DNA from: an uncultured Lachnospiraceae bacterium
GTDB taxonomy: Bacteria > Bacillota > Clostridia > Lachnospirales > Lachnospiraceae
Length of the DNA stretch: 35,391 bases
Assembly: GCA_902789175.1 (NCBI GenBank)
Contig: CADANF010000037.1
Location: 1 to 35,391, forward strand
Direction: 5' to 3'
The translations under genes were made by a program, and so were the position numbers. This document shows, piece after piece, positions 8,062 through 14,732 of this stretch (the stretch's first letter is position 1; each line of letters opens with the position of its first letter). Under the pieces are notes generated by a model, which made no database searches, was not told the origin of the DNA, and saw nothing but the letters and a program-made list of their open reading frames with translations.

Positions 8062-8550
8062 ATGGAAATATTGATAAATTTAAAAACACTTGGGAAAAAG
8101 AGCAGAAGGATAAGACCTGTTTCTTTTATCTATGAAAAAAAGCCTGAGACTTTGAGAGAGTTTATTGATCAGACGGTACTGATTATGGTCAGGACTTTTA
8201 AGGAAAGGCAGAAAAAATCAAAAGAAGGATTTTTGCCAGAAGCTTTATCAGAACAAGCTATTAATGACATGGCGGAACTGGGTAAGGTGGCCTTTGGTTA
8301 TATCTATAACGAAAATGAAGTCAGCGAAGAAAAGGCTATAAAGACTGCAGAAGATGCAGTAATAGACGGCCTGGTTAAAATTTTTATAAATGGCTCTGAT
8401 ATAACCGATATGGCTCTTGATTTAAGAAACGTAGAGATTGATGAGATAGAAGCCTTTTATGCTTCTCATTTAGAGAAAAAAATTGAAATAAATGAGGGTG
8501 ACCAGGTTACATTTGTGAAGCTTGCAATGCTTGCAGGAAGAAGATGGTAG
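8062..8550 (+). CDS. small conserved-looking protein heading the DUF4132 operon
   Basis: 162 residues, soluble. The order is: a basic strand-rich head (MEILINLKTLGKKSRRIRP), PETLREFIDQTVLIMVRTF, a charged helical middle, and an ending GDQVTFVKLAMLAGRRW. I believe short genes of this type recur directly before DUF4132 genes, but that is recollection. The head could be a beta-grasp-like fold (two strands then a helix); this is speculation. The start at 8062 follows CGGGGA at 9 bases; a GTG at 8029 lacks a ribosome site. A terminator-like hairpin stands between it and the next gene. No catalytic motif is visible. Confidence 0.7.
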   Translation: MEILINLKTLGKKSRRIRPVSFIYEKKPETLREFIDQTVLIMVRTFKERQKKSKEGFLPEALSEQAINDMAELGKVAFGYIYNENEVSEEKAIKTAEDAVIDGLVKIFINGSDITDMALDLRNVEIDEIEAFYASHLEKKIEINEGDQVTFVKLAMLAGRRW

Positions 8551-8554
8551 TGTG

Positions 8555-8587
8555 AAGCCGATTCTGATGATAGAACCGGCTTTTTTT
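8555..8587 (+). terminator. terminator-like hairpin inside the operon
   Basis: AGCCGATTCT and AGAACCGGCT pair with one mismatch around GATGAT and are followed by seven T. It lies between the 162-residue gene and the large gene at 8609, so it may make transcription of the large genes partial. Confidence 0.65.
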
Positions 8588-8608
8588 GTAAGATTCTAGG
8601 GAGGGTTT

Positions 8609-10735
8609 ATGGAGATTTCAGAAATTAAAGAACTTGGAAAGAAAGTGGAACGTGAATATATAGAAGGGGATAAAAATAAGATTAAGGAATTCGGGACAGA
8701 AGTTTCTAACTTATTGGAAAAATTAGATAATAATTGTAGTTTTTATTCTAATTCCTGTGTTGAGAACTGTCTTGGGAAGGAATTCAGGTTAGCCTTAAAA
8801 AATAATGTAAAACCTTCAGATTTTTTTAAGTCCAATATTAATAGAATGCAGGGCTTTATAAGTGATGAGCTTCTGCCTTATTTTTATATATCGCTGGACA
8901 GTGTGAATCTCTGGCAGATTGACAGAGGACATAGCTATAGGCAGTCATACAGGGCAAAGTCTGACTATCTTGCTTATATCGATGATGTAAGAGAAATAAT
9001 AAGAGAATATAGAGCACTTACCAACTATGGAGTAGATCTTTATGATATTTTAACTGAAAATGTTTCCGAGGAATTAAAGGCTTACTTTGAGACATGGTCT
9101 TATAAGTATCCTAGACTTGAGTATTATCTTGCTGCAAGACTGGATCAAAAGGATGAAAAGTTAGAGGAAATCCTTACAGATATCTTCTTTGGACAGACAG
9201 GGGAAATAAAAGATAGCTATATCCGTGCCATTTGCATGAGTCATAATGAAAAAATGTATGAAGTTCTGGGAAAGACTCTGCTGGCAGCCAGACTTTCTGA
9301 GGGTTTAAGACAGTCTAGTGTTGAAAATGCAGATTATGGAACAATAGAGGCATTTAAGTATCTCTTAAAGGTAATTAAAGATAATAATCTTATAAGATAT
9401 TCATCAATACAAAGAGCTATCTGTACTTATTTAGGACTTATCGCTAATTATGACAAGCCTATAGACAGGATTACAAATAAAGAACTGAATCTTATGGTAG
9501 ATGCTTTGGAAGATGAAAATGAGAGACAGGCTATGCTTGAGTCTAAAGATGCCGTAAAGTGCTATGTAGGACTTTGGGCAGGTGCCCTTATTGATGTGGG
9601 CACGGCTTATAAGGATGTGGTGTCATTAGTAAATCAGGATGATCCTTTTAGAAGAAAAGTTGCCTGCTTTTTCCTGATAAATGGCTCTTTTCCTTATTCA
9701 AGAGAAAGTATCTGTAAGGGTATTGTGAGAAATTATTATGATGATCTGGAACTTATGGCAATAATAATGAAGGATTTTATGTCTGGTGCTTCATCATGTA
9801 TGCGTAAAGAGTTATATCCGGATAATGACAGGTTTAATAGGAAGTTTTATGAAAGAAAGCATGTCTATGCAGATTACAGCTATTATTTTGATAGCCTTGA
9901 AGAGACAAAAGAATTCCTTGATATCTTTTATAAAATACTTGAAATTATGCCAAAGAAGGGAGTGACATTTTCTCCTTCAGTTTTTCCATGGAATGATGAA
10001 ATCCTGACAAGAAGTGATTTATGGGAAAGAATAGGATTTTTAGTGTCTGCTCTTAAGGATGAAGAAGGAATACTTAATGTTGCAAGAAATTTAAAAGAGT
10101 TAACTGGAGAGTGGGGTGGAAGTAGAGAAGATATGATAGATCTCTTGCTTAGAGAACCTGAATCAAAAGAGCTTATGGAAATCCTTACTCTTGAAATAGC
10201 TGATGCAGGAGAAAACTCTAGAAAGCTGGCCTATAATCTCTTGGTGCAGGAATTAATATGTGACAGATCAGAGCATGTATGTAAGGAACTTGTAGCTCCA
10301 AAGGGACAGCTTCCTGAATGTTCATATATGATATTAGAAGATCTTCTCAGACTGAAGAAAGCAGATGTGAGAAGCAACATTTTAAAGTTACTAAAAACAA
10401 GACCTTATGATAAGCAGATAGAAATGCTTAAGAGACTCTTAAAAGATAAGAAAGAAGAAAAAGTTACTGCTGGGCTTGATATTATAATGCAGCTTAAGAA
10501 AAATAACAGTCCTTACTTTGAGGAAGCAAAGAAATGCATGAATCTTCTTTCTGACACAACAACAAAAGAACAGATACTCATTGATGAAATTTTAGAAAAT
10601 AGTGCAGAGGAAAAGGTTGAGATGGAAAGTCTGTTTGATAAGACAGCTGCTTATGATCCACAGATCGATGAAGAATATGTGGCTGATGCCATTGATACAT
10701 TCCTTGAAACCTTTAAGGAAAGTTCTATAGGGTAA
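8609..10735 (+). CDS. large helical-repeat protein, N-terminal half of a DUF5724/DUF4132-type protein
   Basis: 708 residues, soluble, nearly all alpha-helical by composition. The C-terminal third (about residues 470-690) reads like HEAT or armadillo repeats, e.g. LTGEWGGSREDMIDLLL and CSYMILEDLLRLKKADVR. A clear GGGAGG ribosome site precedes the ATG. The frame ends with TAA at 10733-10735, but the same frame is open again at once and continues for another 1053 residues that carry the DUF4132 region. I infer that the pair is one protein of about 1765 residues interrupted by a stop, or a split gene. Related E. coli proteins (YehI/MolR) are of unknown function and lie by MoxR-type ATPase and VWA genes; none is present here. 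Confidence 0.75.
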   Translation: MEISEIKELGKKVEREYIEGDKNKIKEFGTEVSNLLEKLDNNCSFYSNSCVENCLGKEFRLALKNNVKPSDFFKSNINRMQGFISDELLPYFYISLDSVNLWQIDRGHSYRQSYRAKSDYLAYIDDVREIIREYRALTNYGVDLYDILTENVSEELKAYFETWSYKYPRLEYYLAARLDQKDEKLEEILTDIFFGQTGEIKDSYIRAICMSHNEKMYEVLGKTLLAARLSEGLRQSSVENADYGTIEAFKYLLKVIKDNNLIRYSSIQRAICTYLGLIANYDKPIDRITNKELNLMVDALEDENERQAMLESKDAVKCYVGLWAGALIDVGTAYKDVVSLVNQDDPFRRKVACFFLINGSFPYSRESICKGIVRNYYDDLELMAIIMKDFMSGASSCMRKELYPDNDRFNRKFYERKHVYADYSYYFDSLEETKEFLDIFYKILEIMPKKGVTFSPSVFPWNDEILTRSDLWERIGFLVSALKDEEGILNVARNLKELTGEWGGSREDMIDLLLREPESKELMEILTLEIADAGENSRKLAYNLLVQELICDRSEHVCKELVAPKGQLPECSYMILEDLLRLKKADVRSNILKLLKTRPYDKQIEMLKRLLKDKKEEKVTAGLDIIMQLKKNNSPYFEEAKKCMNLLSDTTTKEQILIDEILENSAEEKVEMESLFDKTAAYDPQIDEEYVADAIDTFLETFKESSIG

Positions 10736-10750
10736 GACTGTTATCAGGCT

Positions 10751-13700
10751 TTGGGTTTAAAAAACAGAAATAAGAAGTTTAAATTGATTGACAGTATAAG
10801 GATGAACAAGGCTGCAAAGGAAGATATAGAACTCCTTTTTGATATAGATAATCTTGTCAGAGAAAATGAAAATCTTGAATATGACAGCTACTCTGAACCA
10901 GTGCTTATTTCAAGAAGTTTAAATTATCTTTATGAAAATGGAAAGTGTACGTACAGACTTCCATATGAGGAAATCTGGGATAAATTTTATGAAGAGAGAA
11001 ATATCAAAGAGGCCAGTCTTGTAAGACTTAAGCATAATATGTTTTATGTTCGACAATATAATACCAGCCTATTCTTTTCTGATTTTCGTCCTGTATTTGA
11101 AAAGATTTACGGTCCTATCATTCGCATGGAACAGGTAAATAAACTTAAATATAGAAGTCAGGTTCTTTGTCTTTTAGAGTATTTCCTTAAAAAAACAGAT
11201 TATAAGAAGAATAGGGAAAAATATTCTATAGCCATTGGATATTATCTTTTAAATTGTAATGAAGAAATAAGAGTAAAGTACAAGGAAAAAGAGATAAAGC
11301 AAAATTATTATCAGCCAAGACAAAGAAAACATGATCCGGATCAGATCTTTATCAAGAGCATTTTTGAAATGGAATTTATCAGAAATGATATTTTCACAGA
11401 ACACACTGATGATAGATTTTTTCCATTATATTTCCTCATTGATAAGGAGATAGAAGAGGTAAATAAGTTAAATGCCTCTTTTAATGGCGATTATTATTAT
11501 ATCCAAAGCAAACTAGAGACGATTGATTATCTTTCAGCTTTTATAAACGGATATATTACAGAGGACTTTATGTATCGTATGCTTCTTTCTAAAGCACATA
11601 TCGAAAATACATTTGAGGCCATTTCAGATCTTTATGTGAAAGTAAGGGAGAGGGATAAGAGGAAAGAAACAAGAGAAAAAACCTATTATTTCAGAAAAGC
11701 TAGCAGACTTGAAAAGTTCTTAAAGATAGAAACAGATAAAAATGATAATTTAAGCAGTGATAAATTTGAATGCCTTGATGAAATACAAAAGAAAAAAGTA
11801 GATCTTATATGCAAGGTTTATGAAAAAATCTTCTCGGCTGTTCTTAGAACGGAACTTTATAGAGGTGAGACAGAAACTGAATATTCAAGTTATATATCTA
11901 AGATAAAGAGGATATATGGAGTAAAAAATTTCGTACAGATTCTTTCAGCATTAGGACAGGATACAATAGATAGATCTGGAATTAGTTATTACAGAAATAG
12001 TATTGTAACAAAGAGGAGCAGTCTCTCTTATCTGCTGGGAATATGTGTTCCGGATTCAAAAGATGGAGACATTCCGGCTCAGGCAAAGCTTCTTAAAGAG
12101 CTGATAAGTGGCAGGGATATAAAGGAAAGCAGGCTGATAGAGGCCGGGCTTTTTAGTCTGGAATGGCTGCCTGTTATAGAAAAATATCTGGATTGGCCAT
12201 ATTTTACATCAGGGGCTTATTATTTTATTGCGCACATGAATGATAACTTTAGCGATGCAAAGAAGGCTATGATAGCTAAATATACTCCTCTCACAGCGGA
12301 TGAGCTTAATATTGGAGCGTTTGATGTCAACTGGTTTAAGGAAGTATATGCAGGTCTTGGCAAGAAGAGGTTTGATCTTATCTACAAGGCGGCAAAATAT
12401 ATCTCTGATGGAACAAAACATACAAGAGCAAGAAAGTTTGCTGATGCAGCCAGCGGTATTTTGGAAATTACCAGTACTGAAGCAGAAATTGAGGCGAAGA
12501 GAAATAAAGATCTTCTTATGGCCTATGCACTTATACCAACTGATAAGAAAGACGAAAGTGTCAGAAAGTATAATTTTATACAGAGATATGTAAAGGAATC
12601 AAAGAAGTTTGGAGCTCAGAGAAGAGCCAGCGAAAAAGCTGCCGGAGAGATGGCCATAAAGAATATGGCTAGAACTGAAGGTTATGATGAGACCAGGTTC
12701 ATAATGATGATGGAAAGAAACATTTCCCAAAAAATGTCAGTTTATTTTGAGGAAAAACCTTTGCAGGATTACAAGGTCTTTCTTTCGGTTGAAGAGGACG
12801 GAAAAGTTAATCTGTCAGTAAAGAAAGATGATAAGGTATTAAAGTCAATTCCTGCGGCCATTAAAAAGGATGAATATATACTGGAATTATCTGATGCTAA
12901 GAAGACTTTTACGGATCAGTATAAAAGAACCAAGCAGATGCTAGAAGAAGCTATGGAAGATGAGACTGAGTTTTTCCTTTCAGAGATTCTTAGTATTTCC
13001 AAGGATCCTGTGTTAGGTCAGATTGTAAATAAACTGGTGTTTAAACATGATGATTTCTTGGGATTTGTTGAAGACTTTAAAGATAAGGGATTTAAGGATG
13101 ATGATAAATTTGTGATTGCTCATCCATATCATCTTTTTAAGCAGGGCAGATGGCATGAGTTTCAGAAGATCTGTTTTGAAAAAACTATAAAGCAGCCTTT
13201 TAAACAGGTGTTCAGAGAATTATATGTAAAGGATGAAGACGAGTTAAAGTCAGATAAATCCGTAAGATATGCAGGAAATCAGATAAGACCAAAGATGGCT
13301 ATGGCTCTTCTTAAGTCAAGACGCTGGATTCCGGATTTATATGAAGGAATTCAGAAGGTCTATTATAAAGAAAATATAATAGCCACAATCTGGGCATTAG
13401 CTGACTGGTTTTCTCCTAGTGATGTGGAAGAACCAAATCTGGAGGCGGTTATATTTTTTGACAGAAAGACATTTGAAAAAAAGGCGATAAGTGAAATTCC
13501 TGATATCATCTTCTCAGAAGTAATGAGGGATGTGGATCTTGTTGTAAGTTGTGCTCATGCGGGTGATATCGATCCTGAGATGACTCATTCTACAATAGAG
13601 ATGAGAAGGGCAATAGCAGAATTCCTTATACCTATGTTCAAGTTAAAGAATGTGGAACTTAAGGAAAGTCATGCTATTATAAAGGGGCAGCTGGCAACTT

Positions 13701-13912
13701 ATAATCTTCATCTTGGCAGCGGAGTCATCCATCAGCAGGCAGGACCTATGATAAATGTTCTTCCTGTTCATTCACAAAAGAGAGGACGTATTTTCCTGCC
13801 GTTTGTGGATGATGATCCAAAGACTTCAGAGATAATGTCAAAACTTATCATGCTTTCTGAGGATAAGAAGATTAAGGATCCAGCGATCCTTGCACAGATA
13901 ATAAAAGAGTAG
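10751..13912 (+). CDS. DUF4132-domain protein (C-terminal half)
   Basis: 1053 residues from a TTG at 10751, in the same frame as the gene before, 15 bases past its stop. There is no ribosome site for this TTG or for the first ATG (10802), which argues against independent initiation. The DUF4132 region spans roughly residues 540-760 (GTKHTRARKFADAAS, FGAQRRASEKAAGEMA, DYKVFLSVEEDGKV). The conserved C-terminal domain is at about 940-1053 (SCAHAGDIDPEMTHSTIEMR, HLGSGVIHQQAGP, LPVHSQKRGRIFLPFVDDDP). The function is unknown; the E. coli homologue MolR was linked to molybdate regulation. The stop codon TAG touches the next palindrome. Confidence 0.8.
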   Translation: MGLKNRNKKFKLIDSIRMNKAAKEDIELLFDIDNLVRENENLEYDSYSEPVLISRSLNYLYENGKCTYRLPYEEIWDKFYEERNIKEASLVRLKHNMFYVRQYNTSLFFSDFRPVFEKIYGPIIRMEQVNKLKYRSQVLCLLEYFLKKTDYKKNREKYSIAIGYYLLNCNEEIRVKYKEKEIKQNYYQPRQRKHDPDQIFIKSIFEMEFIRNDIFTEHTDDRFFPLYFLIDKEIEEVNKLNASFNGDYYYIQSKLETIDYLSAFINGYITEDFMYRMLLSKAHIENTFEAISDLYVKVRERDKRKETREKTYYFRKASRLEKFLKIETDKNDNLSSDKFECLDEIQKKKVDLICKVYEKIFSAVLRTELYRGETETEYSSYISKIKRIYGVKNFVQILSALGQDTIDRSGISYYRNSIVTKRSSLSYLLGICVPDSKDGDIPAQAKLLKELISGRDIKESRLIEAGLFSLEWLPVIEKYLDWPYFTSGAYYFIAHMNDNFSDAKKAMIAKYTPLTADELNIGAFDVNWFKEVYAGLGKKRFDLIYKAAKYISDGTKHTRARKFADAASGILEITSTEAEIEAKRNKDLLMAYALIPTDKKDESVRKYNFIQRYVKESKKFGAQRRASEKAAGEMAIKNMARTEGYDETRFIMMMERNISQKMSVYFEEKPLQDYKVFLSVEEDGKVNLSVKKDDKVLKSIPAAIKKDEYILELSDAKKTFTDQYKRTKQMLEEAMEDETEFFLSEILSISKDPVLGQIVNKLVFKHDDFLGFVEDFKDKGFKDDDKFVIAHPYHLFKQGRWHEFQKICFEKTIKQPFKQVFRELYVKDEDELKSDKSVRYAGNQIRPKMAMALLKSRRWIPDLYEGIQKVYYKENIIATIWALADWFSPSDVEEPNLEAVIFFDRKTFEKKAISEIPDIIFSEVMRDVDLVVSCAHAGDIDPEMTHSTIEMRRAIAEFLIPMFKLKNVELKESHAIIKGQLATYNLHLGSGVIHQQAGPMINVLPVHSQKRGRIFLPFVDDDPKTSEIMSKLIMLSEDKKIKDPAILAQIIKE

Positions 13913-13966
13913 TTAACATAAAAGTGGACCACACCCCCCGGGACTATGGTCCACTTTTATGTTAAC
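13912..13966. repeat. 55-bp palindrome, full copy (I)
   Basis: Begins on the last base of the DUF4132 gene's TAG. GTTAACATAAAAGTGGACCA pairs with TGGTCCACTTTTATGTTAAC; the core contains CCCCCCGGG. As RNA it is a strong hairpin with a T-tract, so it probably ends this operon. Confidence 0.9.
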
Positions 13967-13987
13967 CAAATTTAGTGAGAGAAAGTA

Positions 13988-14016
13988 TTGACAAACGATA
14001 GTTAGGCGTGTATAAC
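13988..14016 (+). promoter_or_regulatory. sigma-A promoter of the feo operon
   Basis: A consensus TTGACA (13988-13993) and TATAAC (14011-14016) lie 17 bases apart. Transcription should start near 14023, about 140 bases before feoA. Confidence 0.75.
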
Positions 14017-14137
14017 TAATGTTGTTAGCACAGACTAACTATTTTTATAGGTATGGGTTAGTTTGGGATAACCCTACTAAATATATGGCTTAGAAGAATC
14101 TAAGCATATTTTTTTGAATGATAGTTAGTTATAACTT
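13996..14137. promoter_or_regulatory. operator-like repeats in the feo leader
   Basis: GATAGTTAGGCGTGTATAACT lies across the promoter spacer and -10 box, and a shorter version, GATAGTTAGTTATAACT, recurs near 14120-14136. Between them are GTTAG-CACAGA-CTAAC (14024-14039) and GGGTTA-N8-TAACCC (about 14055-14074). Such TTAG/CTAA dyads recall DtxR/IdeR-type or Fur-type metal operators; which regulator binds is an inference. Confidence 0.45.
14088..14115 (+). terminator. attenuator-like hairpin upstream of feoA
   Basis: GCTTAGA (14088-14094) pairs exactly with TCTAAGC (14099-14105) around AGAA and is followed by ATA and seven T. It sits between the promoter and feoA, so it would end transcripts early unless overcome. 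Confidence 0.55.
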
Positions 14138-14162
14138 ATTGGAATTAGGAGGATGAATCGTG

Positions 14163-14372
14163 ATGCCACTTACTTATGCAACTCCTGGAGAAGAGAACAT
14201 TATTAAAAAAGTGGGAGGGAGTCCGGATGTGAAGAGACATTTGGAAAATCTTGGATTCACACCTGGGGGTATGGTAACACTTGTTAATGTATTAGGTGGA
14301 AATGTCATTGTCAAAGTTAAAGAATCCCGAATTGCTTTAAATGAAGATATGGCAAGGAAGGTTATGATCTAA
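14163..14372 (+). CDS. feoA: FeoA-domain protein, first copy
   Basis: 69 residues, the normal size of an SH3-like FeoA domain: MPLTYATPGEENIIKKVGG, then HLENLGFTPGGMVTLVNVLG, GNVIVKVKESRIALNEDMAR. FeoA proteins are small cytoplasmic partners of the FeoB ferrous-iron transporter. AGGAGG at 14147-14152 serves either the GTG at 14160 or the ATG at 14163; I choose the ATG. It heads feoA-feoA-feoB-Cys-rich protein. Confidence 0.9.
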   Translation: MPLTYATPGEENIIKKVGGSPDVKRHLENLGFTPGGMVTLVNVLGGNVIVKVKESRIALNEDMARKVMI

Positions 14373-14406
14373 AAAATAAAGCGTTGAAAAAATGGAGGTA
14401 GAATTG

Positions 14407-14628
14407 ATGAATACGCTGAAAAATGCACAGGTTGGCAGCACGGTGAGTGTTGTGAAGCTGCATGGTGAAGGAGCAATTAAAAGAAGGATTATGGACATGG
14501 GAATTACAAGAGGTACATCTGTATATGTTCGTAAGGTTGCACCTTTGGGAGATCCTATTGAAGTAACAGTAAGAGGTTATGAGCTTTCACTTAGAAAAGC
14601 AGACGCAGATTTGATCGAAATCGAATAA
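14407..14628 (+). CDS. feoA: FeoA-domain protein, second copy
   Basis: 73 residues: a second SH3-like FeoA domain (GEGAIKRRIMDMGITRGTSV, VRKVAPLGDPIEVTVRGYEL, SLRKADADLIEI), closer to classical FeoA than the first copy. The upstream ATG at 14392 is part of the ribosome site itself (GGAGG at 14394-14398), so the start is 14407. Two different FeoA proteins before one FeoB is a common Clostridia arrangement; they probably regulate or stabilise the transporter. Confidence 0.92.
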   Translation: MNTLKNAQVGSTVSVVKLHGEGAIKRRIMDMGITRGTSVYVRKVAPLGDPIEVTVRGYELSLRKADADLIEIE

Positions 14629-14732
14629 AGAAAAGCTAAAATGAAGAAATGTAAATATTAAGCTAAAAAAATGATAGAGAGTAGATAAAGTTGATCAGAG
14701 CATAAGCATAAGGTGGAAGGAGACTTGATAAA

